From: Tateyamaria sp. syn59
GTDB taxonomy: Bacteria; Pseudomonadota; Alphaproteobacteria; Rhodobacterales; Rhodobacteraceae
Assembly (NCBI RefSeq): GCF_007995245.1
Contig: NZ_VCBA01000007.1
Coordinates: 62,001 to 126,000 of the forward strand
Length of the DNA: 64,000 bases
Direction: 5' to 3'
A model generated the notes under the pieces. The model had not been told where the DNA came from. It searched no databases and saw only the letters and a program-made list of their open reading frames with translations. Below, piece by piece: positions 36,076 through 45,164 of the stretch. How positions within the stretch are numbered: the stretch's first letter is position 1; each line of letters opens with the position of its first letter. Position numbers and translations under genes: made by a program.

Positions 36076-36531
36076 ATGATCAAGGAACTCAAAGGCTGGC
36101 ACGTGCTTGCAATGTTTTGTGTCGGTTTTGGCATCATCATCAGTGTGAACCTGACGATGGCATTCCAGGCACTGAGCACCTTTCCGGGACTGGAGACTCG
36201 GAACTCCTACATGGTCAGCCAGGTGTTTGACGAAGAGCGCGAGGCGCAGGAGGCGCTGGGCTGGAACGTGCGGCTGGAGACGCGCGGCGACATGCTGGCC
36301 CTCTACATTGACGACGACATTGGCCCAGTCGTGCCCCACATTCAGGCCGCGACCCTGGGCCGGGCGACCCATGTGAGCCAGGATATGGTCCCGGACTTCC
36401 GCCATGACGGAACCCGGTTTGTCGCGACTATTCCCGAACTTGCCCCGGGCAACTGGAACCTGCGTCTGGCGGCGGTGGCCCCTGATGGCACCGATTTCCG
36501 TCAACGCATCGTGCTGAGGGTGCGCCCATGA
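36076..36531 (+). CDS. ccoH: cbb3 oxidase assembly protein FixH family
   Basis: The 151-residue protein has one N-terminal membrane segment (VLAMFCVGFGIIISVNLTMAF) and a periplasmic FixH domain with NSYMVSQVF near the membrane. It is required for cbb3 oxidase maturation. It starts three bases after ccoG and overlaps ccoI by four bases (ATGA). Confidence 0.93.
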   Translation: MIKELKGWHVLAMFCVGFGIIISVNLTMAFQALSTFPGLETRNSYMVSQVFDEEREAQEALGWNVRLETRGDMLALYIDDDIGPVVPHIQAATLGRATHVSQDMVPDFRHDGTRFVATIPELAPGNWNLRLAAVAPDGTDFRQRIVLRVRP

Positions 36532-38660
36532 CAGCAGCATCCTGTCCGGGCTGCGTTGCGGGCGGCCCCATTGCCGAGCAGGCTGGTCGCGATGCGGGCC
36601 TGCCCACCCATGAGTTGATCCTGCCCGGCATTCATTGTGCCGCTTGCATTCGATCGGTGGAGGGGCTGCTGAACGCCCGCACCGACCTTGCCGCTGCCCG
36701 CGTGAACCTGAGCCGGAAGCGTGTGTCCATCACCGCCGAACCCGGAATGGACCCGGCCCCGTGGATCGCCGCGTTGGCCGAGATCGGGTTCGAGGCGCAC
36801 GAGGCGCGCGATGCGGGCCGTCATGCGCAGGATGACGGCCTGACACTGCGTCTGGGCATCGCGGGCTTTGCGATGATGAACGTGATGCTGCTGTCGGTGG
36901 CTGTGTGGTCGGGTGCCACGGATGCGACGCGCGACTTTTTCCACTGGATTGCGGCCGCGATCTCGCTGCCTGCGGCTGTCTACTGTGCGCAGCCCTTCTT
37001 CTGGTCGGCTTGGTCGGTGCTGCGCGTGCGGCGTCTGAACATGGATGTGCCGATTTCGCTGGCCATCATTTTGGCCTGTGGTCTGTCGCTTTACGAGACG
37101 ACGCAAAGTGGAGAGCATGCGTATTTCGATGCGGCTCTGTCGCTGACATTCTTCCTATTGGGCGGTCGCGTGCTTGAGAAACGCATGCGGCAGGCGGCGC
37201 GATCCGCCGCGGCTGATCTGGCCGCATTGGAGCCGCTCCGCGTCACGCGGTTGGAGGGCGACACCCGCGTCACTGTTCCTGTCGATGAGGTGGCGCAAGG
37301 CGATACACTGTGGCTTGCCGCCGGGTCGCGGGTGCCGGTTGACGGTATCCTCGACAGCGCAGGTGCGCAGGTGGACCGCAGTGCGCTGACCGGCGAAAGC
37401 GATGAGATTGCAGTGGCACAGGGCGAGGTGCTGACCGCGGGTGAGGTCGTTTTGACCGGTCCGGTCACGATGCATACCACCGTTGCGGCCAAGGGATCCA
37501 CGCTGCGCCGCTTGATCCAGATCGCCTCGCAGGCCGAGGGCGCGCGTAGCCGCTACACCAGCCTTGCCGACCGGGCCGGGGCCATCTATGCGCCGCTGGT
37601 GCATGGGCTGTCCTTTGCCGCCTTCGTCGTTTGGTCCCTGGCGACGGGCGACTGGTACAACGCGCTTAAGATTGCCATCGCAACGCTGATCATCACTTGC
37701 CCTTGTGCGCTGGGCCTTGCCGTACCTGCGGTTGCTACGGTTGCGACGGGGCGCTTGTTCCGCATGGGACTGCTTGTGAAATCCGAGACGGCGCTGGAGC
37801 GTCTGGCCGAGGTGGACACCGTTGTGCTCGACAAGACGGGCACGCTGTCTGCTGCTGCGTTGGTGCCGCCCGCCGCGATGCCTGCAGAAGCGCGCGGTGT
37901 TCTGAAGGCGCTGGCGCAGGCCTCTGCCCACCCGCTCAGCCGGTCGGTTTTACCGCTTCTGAAGGATGTGGCTGCTGCGGATTTGAAGCAGGTGGCAGAG
38001 CATCGCGGGAACGGCGTTTCGGGCCTCTGGCAAGGCACCGAGGTGCGTTTTGGCAACGCTGCGTGGGCTGGAGTGGGGCAGGGGACTGTCCTGCGCATTG
38101 GCGAGATGCATTATGCGCTTGAGCGCCGCGAGCAGATCTTTGACGACGCGGATGAAACGCTGGAGCGGTTGCGGGCCATGGGCATGGAGGTTCACATGCT
38201 GACCGGGGACAGCGCGCAGAATGCCGCGCGGGTGGCTGCCGAACTCGGCGTGGATCACGTGCATTCCGAGGTGGACCCCGAGGCCAAGCAGGATCTGATC
38301 GAGGCCTTGCAGGCCGATGGCCGCAAGGTTGTGATGGTGGGCGACGGGTTGAACGACACGCTGGCCCTGACCCGCGCCTGGGCGTCGATGGCACCCGGCA
38401 ATGCGCTGGAGGCGAGCCAGAATGCCGCGGATGTGGTTCTGCTGGGTCAGCATCTGTCGGGCATTCCCGATGCCATTGGTATCGCGCGCAGCGCGCGGCG
38501 CCGGATTCTTGAGAACTTCGGACTTGCGGCGTGCTATAATGCGGTGGCGATTCCGCTGGCCCTGTCCGGCTTTGCCTCGCCCCTGATGGCGGCTCTGGCG
38601 ATGTCCACCAGCTCGATCACTGTGACTGTCAACGCCCTACGCACAAAGGCCAAATCATGA
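36528..38660 (+). CDS. ccoI: Copper-exporting P1B-type ATPase for cbb3 assembly
   Basis: The 710-residue protein has an N-terminal heavy-metal-associated domain with HCAAC (about residues 37-41) and an additional CPGC pair at the extreme N-terminus. The membrane metal motif is CPC in ITCPCALGLAVP, the phosphorylation loop is DKTGTLS, the HP motif is in SAHPLSRS, and the hinge is GDGLNDTLAL. It moves copper across the inner membrane for CcoN loading. It overlaps both neighbours by four bases. Confidence 0.95.
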   Translation: MTAASCPGCVAGGPIAEQAGRDAGLPTHELILPGIHCAACIRSVEGLLNARTDLAAARVNLSRKRVSITAEPGMDPAPWIAALAEIGFEAHEARDAGRHAQDDGLTLRLGIAGFAMMNVMLLSVAVWSGATDATRDFFHWIAAAISLPAAVYCAQPFFWSAWSVLRVRRLNMDVPISLAIILACGLSLYETTQSGEHAYFDAALSLTFFLLGGRVLEKRMRQAARSAAADLAALEPLRVTRLEGDTRVTVPVDEVAQGDTLWLAAGSRVPVDGILDSAGAQVDRSALTGESDEIAVAQGEVLTAGEVVLTGPVTMHTTVAAKGSTLRRLIQIASQAEGARSRYTSLADRAGAIYAPLVHGLSFAAFVVWSLATGDWYNALKIAIATLIITCPCALGLAVPAVATVATGRLFRMGLLVKSETALERLAEVDTVVLDKTGTLSAAALVPPAAMPAEARGVLKALAQASAHPLSRSVLPLLKDVAAADLKQVAEHRGNGVSGLWQGTEVRFGNAAWAGVGQGTVLRIGEMHYALERREQIFDDADETLERLRAMGMEVHMLTGDSAQNAARVAAELGVDHVHSEVDPEAKQDLIEALQADGRKVVMVGDGLNDTLALTRAWASMAPGNALEASQNAADVVLLGQHLSGIPDAIGIARSARRRILENFGLAACYNAVAIPLALSGFASPLMAALAMSTSSITVTVNALRTKAKS

Positions 38661-38797
38661 ACGTACTTGTCATACTTGTACCCTGTTCGCTGATCCTCGG
38701 GCTGGGGGCGCTGGTCGCCTTTGTCTGGACGCTGAAAAGCGATCAGTACGCCGATCCTGATGGCGACGCGCAGCGCATCCTGCTGGACGACGACTAG
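38657..38797 (+). CDS. ccoS: cbb3 oxidase assembly protein CcoS
   Basis: This short gene encodes 46 residues: an N-terminal hydrophobic span (VLVILVPCSLILGLGALVAF) followed by W-x6-QY-x-DPDGDAQRILLDDD, the acidic CcoS signature. It starts in the ccoI stop as ATGA and is the normal last gene of ccoGHIS, needed for cofactor insertion. Its TAG overlaps the stop of the convergent gene by four bases. It is easily missed because of its size. Confidence 0.93.
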   Translation: MNVLVILVPCSLILGLGALVAFVWTLKSDQYADPDGDAQRILLDDD

Positions 38798-39723
38798 AAT
38801 GCAACCTGATCGCTGCCCTTGAGGTCGAGGATCTCTCGTGCCTCTTCCGGGGTGGCGATTTCGCAGCCGAGGTCTTCGATGATGCGCCGGATCTTGGTGA
38901 CCTGCTGCGCGTTTGTCTCGGCCAGTTGACCGCGCGCGATGAACAGGCTGTCTTCAGGCCCCACGCGCACGTTGCCGCCCATCTGGCTGGCCGCCGTGGC
39001 CAGCGGCATCTGTGCCGCGCCCGCGCCCAGCACGGACCAGCGGTAGTCGTCGCCAAAGAGGCGGTCGGCGGTCCGTTTCATGAAGACGAGGTTGTCGATC
39101 TCGGCCCCGATCCCGCCCAGAACGCCAAATACGAATTGCAGGAACACGGGCGCCTTGAACAACCCGATCTCCATGCAGTGTTTGAGGTTGTAGAGGTGGC
39201 CGACATCGTAGCATTCGTGCTCAAACTTGACATTGTGCGGCGCCAGCGCGGTCGCCGCCTGCTTGATATCGGCAAAGGTGTTGCGGAAGATGTTGGCCTC
39301 GGACCCGACGATGTAGTCCTTTTCCCAGTCGTGTTTCCACGTGTCGTAGCGATCGGCCAGCGGGTGAAAGGCAAAGTTCATCGACCCCATGTTGAGCGAG
39401 CACATCTCGGGGCTGAAGCGGATGGCGGCCTGTATCCGCTCCTCGATCCGCATGGTGGGCGCGCCGCCGGTGGTGATGTTCAGTACGGCGTCAGTGGATT
39501 GCTTCACGCGGGCCAGAATGCCGCTGTAGTCATCAGGGTCGACCGACGGCCGCCCGTCGTCGGGGTCGCGCGTGTGCAGGTGCAGGATGGACGCGCCAGC
39601 CTCTGCCGCGGCGATGGCCTGCTCAGCGATGTCGTTATGCGTCACGGGCAAGTGGTCGGACATTGTGGGTGTGTGGATGGCACCGGTGACAGCGCATGTG
39701 ATGATGGTCTTGGGTCGTGCCAT
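38794..39723 (-). CDS. BKACE-family (DUF849) 3-keto-5-aminohexanoate cleavage enzyme-like protein
   Basis: The 309-residue TIM-barrel protein has the family markers TCAVTGAIHTP, the zinc-binding HLHTRDPDDGRPS, SLNMGSMNF and EHECYDVGH. BKACE enzymes condense a beta-keto acid with acetyl-CoA to give acetoacetate and a CoA ester. The usual partner genes (CoA transferase, dehydrogenase) are not adjacent, so the beta-keto acid cannot be named. It is convergent with ccoS, sharing a CTAG stop overlap. Confidence 0.85.
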   Translation of the reverse strand: MARPKTIITCAVTGAIHTPTMSDHLPVTHNDIAEQAIAAAEAGASILHLHTRDPDDGRPSVDPDDYSGILARVKQSTDAVLNITTGGAPTMRIEERIQAAIRFSPEMCSLNMGSMNFAFHPLADRYDTWKHDWEKDYIVGSEANIFRNTFADIKQAATALAPHNVKFEHECYDVGHLYNLKHCMEIGLFKAPVFLQFVFGVLGGIGAEIDNLVFMKRTADRLFGDDYRWSVLGAGAAQMPLATAASQMGGNVRVGPEDSLFIARGQLAETNAQQVTKIRRIIEDLGCEIATPEEAREILDLKGSDQVAF

Positions 39724-39984
39724 TGTCTCGCGTCCGGTAAAGGGCTGTCATCACGAAAAGATCGTGGTGAGCACGAGCACGATGACAAACGATTCCGGCG
39801 CTATCAAGGGAATGCGTCTGGTTCGGGCGGTGCTGCGGTGCGACCTGCGCTATTGGCGTGGTGGTCGGCTATGCGTGCGCGCGCCAGCGGATCGCGTGCG
39901 CTTTTCGGCGGCATTGGATGGCACGCACCGATGGAAGGGGAGCAACTTTGAAAAGGCCATGAAGCGACTGGCTCATAACCAGTG

Positions 39985-40060
39985 TGGTGCCGCTGAAGGG
40001 ACTCGAACCCCCGACCCCATCATTACGAATGACGTGCTCTACCATCTGAGCTACAGCGGC
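39985..40060 (-). tRNA. tRNA-Thr (anticodon CGT)
   Basis: Read on the minus strand, the 76-base cloverleaf begins GCCGCTGTAGCTCAG and ends with CAGCGGCACCA. The 7-bp acceptor is GCCGCTG/CAGCGGC, the anticodon loop TTCGTAA is closed by CGTCA/TGATG, and the T arm contains GGTTCGAGTCC. CCA is encoded. It decodes ACG, a common threonine codon in GC-rich genomes. Confidence 0.97.
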
Positions 40061-40170
40061 TTGGGCGCGCGTTATAACCGATGCTGGGGGCAGGGCAAGG
40101 CTTGTGGGACTGGAAAATGGCACGGGCGGCTTAAGGCACCCTTAAACCTTTGTCGCTTACTCCTATCGTC

Positions 40171-40983
40171 ATGGCGGTTATGGAGCGCTCGGTGAGAGAT
40201 CTGGCATGTCTGATATGGGCGGCGACGTTGATGACGGCGGTGTTCGGGTCTGCGGTGCGTGCCGATACGATCACCCTTCGGGACTGGGCGGACCAATCTG
40301 TGCTGGTGCACCGGGTGACAAAATCCGTTTGTCTGCTGTTTGTCGGGTCAAGCACGTCCGTTCATCTGGATGACGTGGCTGAGTCCTCCGCGCGGTTGAT
40401 GGCACGGACAGGGACGCTTGGCATCATGGCCGCTGCCGATCTGGAGTTGGCTGCAGATGTCGCAACGCTCACACGTTCAGCGCGCCAGATCGCGGCGGGG
40501 GATCGGCACAGCGTAGCGGTGTCCCTATTGCTCAGGACCAATCCGCGTCTGTCGTCGCGATATGCAGATAAGCGGATAGACGCGCCGACAACTGTTTCGG
40601 CGCAGCTTCGTCCGTCTTACGCCCTTGTTCAGGATTTGCGGGTGATGTCGCAAAAATTTCAGCGCGACCTGTGCCTTTTTCTGACCGACCTGGCCCCTGA
40701 GGATGCGGCGTCTGTGTTCTCCGACGATATCGACCACTTCGAACACGCCCTTGCACAGCTTATCGAAGGCGATCGGGCTGCTGGTATGGCCGCGGCCCCC
40801 AATATCCACATTAAAGTGACGCTGGGAAAGGTCTTCGCCAAGTGGAAAACACTAAAACCCATTCTGCAAACGGCAGCAAGCGGCGACGTTCTGGATCCAC
40901 GCGATGCTCAGTTGGCGTCAGTGCTGGGTGACGCGATGCTCGCCAATTTGGACGAGGTCTCCGCCCGGTTTGAGGCGCTGTGA
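40171..40983 (+). CDS. Secreted protein with PilJ-type (type IV pili MCP N-terminal) domain
   Basis: Start at ATG 40171 (an ATG at 40180 is also possible) gives 270 residues with a signal-peptide-like segment (LACLIWAATLMTAVFGSAVRA) ending near residue 31. The region LRVMSQKFQRDLCLFL, then about 55 residues to VFAKWKTLKPILQTAASGD, follows the helical pattern of PilJ N-terminal sensor domains. An earlier, weaker copy starts at VHRVTKSVCLLFVGS. There is no membrane-anchored signalling module. This is a conserved-looking protein of unknown function; the domain call is by pattern only. Confidence 0.6.
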   Translation: MAVMERSVRDLACLIWAATLMTAVFGSAVRADTITLRDWADQSVLVHRVTKSVCLLFVGSSTSVHLDDVAESSARLMARTGTLGIMAAADLELAADVATLTRSARQIAAGDRHSVAVSLLLRTNPRLSSRYADKRIDAPTTVSAQLRPSYALVQDLRVMSQKFQRDLCLFLTDLAPEDAASVFSDDIDHFEHALAQLIEGDRAAGMAAAPNIHIKVTLGKVFAKWKTLKPILQTAASGDVLDPRDAQLASVLGDAMLANLDEVSARFEAL

Positions 40984-40986
40984 CAG

Positions 40987-43900
40987 TCAGCCCTGCAGTG
41001 CTTTGACACCCACGTCGCCCATGGCCTGTTCACGGATGGCCAGTGCGGCCGCGTAAGCGCCTGCCGCCGTGGTGAAGTATGGGATCTTGTCATAAAGCGC
41101 GATGGCGCGGATGGATTTGCTGTCCTCGACCGCCTGCGCGCCTTCGGTGGTGTTGAAGACAAGCTGGATGCCATCGTCCTTCATCATGTCGGTGACATCT
41201 GGACGCCCCTCGTACACCTTGTTCACGATACCGCAGGGTACACCGTTTTGTTCCAGCCAGGCGGCCGTTCCGCGCGTTGCGACAGCCGTAAAGCCAAGCC
41301 CGTGCAGGATATGCGCGGCGTCCAGCATTTGCGGTGTCTTATCCATATCCTTGATCGAGATGAAGGTGCAGCCCGCGTTCGGCAACACCATCCCGGCGCC
41401 CATCTGCGCCTTTAGGAAGGCGCGGCCAAAGGTGCGGTCCCAGCCCATAACCTCACCTGTTGACCGCATTTCGGGGCCAAGGATCGTATCGACGCCGGGG
41501 AACCGGGCGAAGGGCAGCACCGCCTCTTTGACCGAGAACCACGGCATGTTCGGATCGGCTAGCGTCATGGGATCGGCCAGGGGCAACACGCTGTCATAGC
41601 TTGCGTCCGCGTCATAGGGCGGTCGTTGCGGAAAGTTAGACAGCGGCTCACCCGCCATCACGCGGGCGGCGATGGATGCAATGGCACTGTCGGTGGATTT
41701 CGCCACGAACGGCACGGTGCGCGACGCGCGCGGGTTCACTTCGATCAGGTAGATGTCGTCGCCCTGGATCGCAAATTGCACGTTCATCAGGCCGACCACG
41801 TTCAGCGCCTTGGCCAAAGCATGGGTCTGGGTCTCGATCTCTGCAATCACGTCAGATGGCAGCGAATACGGGGGCAGGGAACAGGCGCTGTCGCCCGAGT
41901 GTACGCCTGCCTCTTCGATGTGCTGCATGATGCCCGCGACATGCACGTCGCTGCCATCGCACAGGGCGTCGACGTCAAGTTCGACCGCACCGGCCAGATA
42001 GCAGTCCAGCAACACCGGGCTGTCGCCCGACACGACCACGGCCTCCGAGATGTACCGCTCAAGGCTTGCTTGATCCCGCACGATCTCCATGGCGCGACCG
42101 CCAAGGACATAGGACGGGCGGATCACCAGGGGGAAGCCAATATCGCCGGCGATTTCAAGCGCTTCAGCGTCCGAGTGTGCAATCCCGTTTTTGGGCTGCT
42201 TGAGGCCCAGATCGTTCACGAGCGCTTGGAAGCGCTCACGATCTTCGGCAAGGTCAATGGCATCCGGCGTGGTGCCGAGGATCGGGATACCTGCATCCTC
42301 AAGCGCGTTGGCCAGCTTGAGGGGCGTCTGACCACCGAATTGAACGATGACGCCGTGCAGCGTGCCGTTGTCCTGCTCGACCCGCAGGATCTCCATCACG
42401 TGTTCGAATGTCAGCGGCTCAAAGTACAGCCGATCTGAGGTGTCATAATCGGTGCTGACCGTTTCCGGGTTGCAGTTGATCATGATCGTCTCGTAGCCCG
42501 CGTCGGTCAGGGCAAAGCAGGCGTGACAGCAGCAATAGTCGAATTCGATCCCCTGGCCGATCCGGTTGGGGCCGCCGCCGAGGATCACGACCTTCTTGCG
42601 GTCAGACGGGCGTGCTTCGCATTCGACGTCGCCGAACACGGGCGTTTCATATGTTGAGTACATGTAGGGCGTCTGCGCCTCGAACTCGGCCGCACACGTG
42701 TCGATGCGTTTGAAGACCGCACGTACGCCCAGGTTCTCACGCGCGCGGCGGATCTGGTCCTCGTCCCGCCGGGTCAACTGGCCCAGCCGGGCATCGGTAA
42801 AGCCCATCATTTTGAGCGCGCGCAGACCTTCCTCTGTCACTGGCAATCCGGCATCGCGCACCCGCGCTTCGGCGTCGATGATTTCGCGGATGCGGGCCAG
42901 GAACCACGGGTCGAACTTGGTCGCTCCGAAAATCTCATCGTCGCTCAACCCGTGCCGCATGGCCTGCGCGATCAGGCGCAGCCGGTCCGGTGTCTGGGCC
43001 GAGATCGCTTTGACCACTGCGGCCTTGTCCGGCGCGCCGGGAATGTCGATGTCATCGAGGCCCACAAGGCCCGATTCCATCGACGCCATCGCCTTTTGCA
43101 GCGACTCGTGGAACGTCCGCCCAATCGCCATGACCTCGCCCACCGACTTCATGGCCGTTGTCAGCGATGCTTCGGAGCCGGGGAACTTTTCGAACGCGAA
43201 TTTGGGGATCTTGGTGACGACATAGTCAATCGTCGGCTCAAACGAGGCGGGCGTGACCTTGGTGATGTCGTTGTCCAACTCATCAAGTGTGTATCCCACC
43301 GCCAGTTTCGCCGCGATCTTGGCGATGGGGAAGCCTGTGGCCTTTGATGCAAGCGCCGAGGACCGTGACACGCGCGGGTTCATTTCGATCACCACCATGC
43401 GCCCGTCTTCGGGGTTGATGGCCCATTGCACGTTCGACCCGCCGGTCTCCACCCCGATCTCGCGCAGCACGGCGATGCTGTGGTTGCGCATGATCTGGTA
43501 TTCTTTGTCGGTCAGCGTCAGGGCAGGGGCCACGGTGATCGAGTCGCCCGTGTGCACGCCCATCGGGTCTACGTTTTCGATGGAACAGACGATGATGGCA
43601 TTGTCGGCGGTGTCGCGCACCACCTCCATCTCGTATTCCTTCCAGCCCAGCAGGGACTCGTCCACCAGGATCTGGCCCACGGGTGAGGCATCCATGCCCG
43701 ACCGGCAGATCGCCTCGTAGTCCTCTCGGTTGTAGGCGACGCCGCCGCCTGTCCCACCCAATGTGAATGCGGGCCGGATGATGGCTGGCAGGCCGATCTC
43801 TTCCAAGGTTTCCATCGCCAGCGCAACACCGGCGGCCAGGTCCTTGTTGCCCTTGTCATCCTTGGGGGCGGTGACGATTGTTGCGCGCGGGTTTTCGATG

Positions 43901-44319
43901 CCCAGCCGGTCCATCGCTTCGCGGAACAGCTTGCGGTCCTCGGCCATCTCGATGGCGTCCCGCTTGGCGCCGATCATCTCGACCCCGAATTTTTCCAGCA
44001 CACCCATTTCTTCGAGACTGAGGGATGTGTTCAACCCGGTCTGCCCGCCCATGGTGGGCAGCAGCGCGTCGGGGCGCTCTTTCTCGATGATCTTGGCGAC
44101 AACCTCGGGCGTGATCGGCTCGATATAGGTCGCATCGGCTAGCCCGGGGTCGGTCATGATCGTGGCGGGGTTCGAGTTGACCAGGATAACCCGGTATCCT
44201 TCTTCGCGCAGGGCCTTGCAGGCTTGTGCACCGGAATAGTCGAACTCGCAGGCTTGCCCGATCACAATGGGGCCCGCGCCGATGATCATGATCGACTTGA
44301 TGTCGGTACGCTTTGGCAT
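40987..44319 (-). CDS. carB: Carbamoyl-phosphate synthase large subunit
   Basis: The start at 44319 ([22 protein letters not shown]) gives 1110 residues, the normal length. The two homologous halves carry [17 protein letters not shown] and [19 protein letters not shown], each followed by an ATP-grasp domain. The C-terminal allosteric MGS-like domain contains [11 protein letters not shown]. It makes carbamoyl phosphate for arginine and pyrimidine synthesis with CarA, which is not in this window. Confidence 0.97.
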   Translation of the reverse strand: MPKRTDIKSIMIIGAGPIVIGQACEFDYSGAQACKALREEGYRVILVNSNPATIMTDPGLADATYIEPITPEVVAKIIEKERPDALLPTMGGQTGLNTSLSLEEMGVLEKFGVEMIGAKRDAIEMAEDRKLFREAMDRLGIENPRATIVTAPKDDKGNKDLAAGVALAMETLEEIGLPAIIRPAFTLGGTGGGVAYNREDYEAICRSGMDASPVGQILVDESLLGWKEYEMEVVRDTADNAIIVCSIENVDPMGVHTGDSITVAPALTLTDKEYQIMRNHSIAVLREIGVETGGSNVQWAINPEDGRMVVIEMNPRVSRSSALASKATGFPIAKIAAKLAVGYTLDELDNDITKVTPASFEPTIDYVVTKIPKFAFEKFPGSEASLTTAMKSVGEVMAIGRTFHESLQKAMASMESGLVGLDDIDIPGAPDKAAVVKAISAQTPDRLRLIAQAMRHGLSDDEIFGATKFDPWFLARIREIIDAEARVRDAGLPVTEEGLRALKMMGFTDARLGQLTRRDEDQIRRARENLGVRAVFKRIDTCAAEFEAQTPYMYSTYETPVFGDVECEARPSDRKKVVILGGGPNRIGQGIEFDYCCCHACFALTDAGYETIMINCNPETVSTDYDTSDRLYFEPLTFEHVMEILRVEQDNGTLHGVIVQFGGQTPLKLANALEDAGIPILGTTPDAIDLAEDRERFQALVNDLGLKQPKNGIAHSDAEALEIAGDIGFPLVIRPSYVLGGRAMEIVRDQASLERYISEAVVVSGDSPVLLDCYLAGAVELDVDALCDGSDVHVAGIMQHIEEAGVHSGDSACSLPPYSLPSDVIAEIETQTHALAKALNVVGLMNVQFAIQGDDIYLIEVNPRASRTVPFVAKSTDSAIASIAARVMAGEPLSNFPQRPPYDADASYDSVLPLADPMTLADPNMPWFSVKEAVLPFARFPGVDTILGPEMRSTGEVMGWDRTFGRAFLKAQMGAGMVLPNAGCTFISIKDMDKTPQMLDAAHILHGLGFTAVATRGTAAWLEQNGVPCGIVNKVYEGRPDVTDMMKDDGIQLVFNTTEGAQAVEDSKSIRAIALYDKIPYFTTAAGAYAAALAIREQAMGDVGVKALQG

Positions 44320-44492
44320 CTTGGCCCCCCAAATGTGCAAATTGTCCTGCCTTATAGGGATGGCGCAAGAAGGTGCAAGAGGGCGTGCGGGCCTTGCTGC
44401 CGTAAATCTGCGGTGTGGGGTGGAACTCTTTGTCCATCGCCACAGTTTCCCGAACGTGCGCCACCACAACCAGTCACAGGGGAAGATCGAAC

Positions 44493-45164
44493 ATGGCCTA
44501 TTCTGCACTGCTTTTGGGATCTATTGGCGTTCTGGCCGAAACATCCGACATCCAACGTCGCGCCTTCAATACCGCATTCGAGTTGAACGAGATTGATTGG
44601 CATTGGGACGACGAGACGTATCGCGCGCTGCTCGAAGTGCCGGGCGGCAAGGCGCGCCTGAATTATTACGCCAAGGCACAGGCGGTCGAGGTGGATATCG
44701 ACGCAATTTACGAGGCTAAGTTGGACGCTTTCGAGACTGTGCTTGTGGACGGCGTGGATCTGCGACGCGGCATTGCGGATCTGATTTCAGAGGCGCGGCT
44801 TCAGCAGATGAAGATCGGTTTTGTCACCGCAACCGATCCGCGCCAGGTCGCTGCCCTGCTCAAGGGGCTCGAATCTGTGATTGATCCGTCGGTGTTCGAC
44901 TTCATCGGTGACCGCACAATCGCAGCTCGGACGAAGCCCGCGCCTGACATCTACAACGAGGCGCTGCGCCAATTGGACGTCACCGCCAACGCCGCCCTCG
45001 CCATCGAGGATACGCCGGAAAGCGCGCAGGCCGCCGTTGCTGCAGGGATCCGCACGCTGGGGTATCCGGGCGAACAAGCGCGCGGTCGGTCGTTCGGTGA
45101 CGGTGTGGAAATGATCGAGACCCCGCACGTATCGATTCTGCGCGCGGCAGCGGTCGCCGCCTAA
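44493..45164 (+). CDS. HAD-like protein lacking the catalytic DxD motif
   Basis: The ATG at 44493 follows a GGGGAAG site and gives 223 residues. Overall order is that of CbbY/beta-phosphoglucomutase-like HAD proteins: motif II FVTATD (about 110), lysine in RTKPAPDIY, and motif [13 protein letters not shown]. At the N-terminus, where FDxDGVLxDS is expected, it reads [13 protein letters not shown], so both motif I aspartates are replaced (G and I). The frame is otherwise intact, so it is not an obvious pseudogene. It may be a non-catalytic binding or scaffold protein. Confidence 0.78.
   Translation: MAYSALLLGSIGVLAETSDIQRRAFNTAFELNEIDWHWDDETYRALLEVPGGKARLNYYAKAQAVEVDIDAIYEAKLDAFETVLVDGVDLRRGIADLISEARLQQMKIGFVTATDPRQVAALLKGLESVIDPSVFDFIGDRTIAARTKPAPDIYNEALRQLDVTANAALAIEDTPESAQAAVAAGIRTLGYPGEQARGRSFGDGVEMIETPHVSILRAAAVAA

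Noticed and set aside
39724-39984. Possible gene in the gap between the BKACE gene and tRNA-Thr
   Set aside because: A plus-strand frame runs through it and the antisense tRNA; composition is Arg-rich, with no start signal and no recognisable domain.
44493-45164. HAD-like gene as a pseudogene
   Set aside because: No frameshift or internal stop, a good ribosome-binding site and retained later motifs argue for a functional non-catalytic protein.
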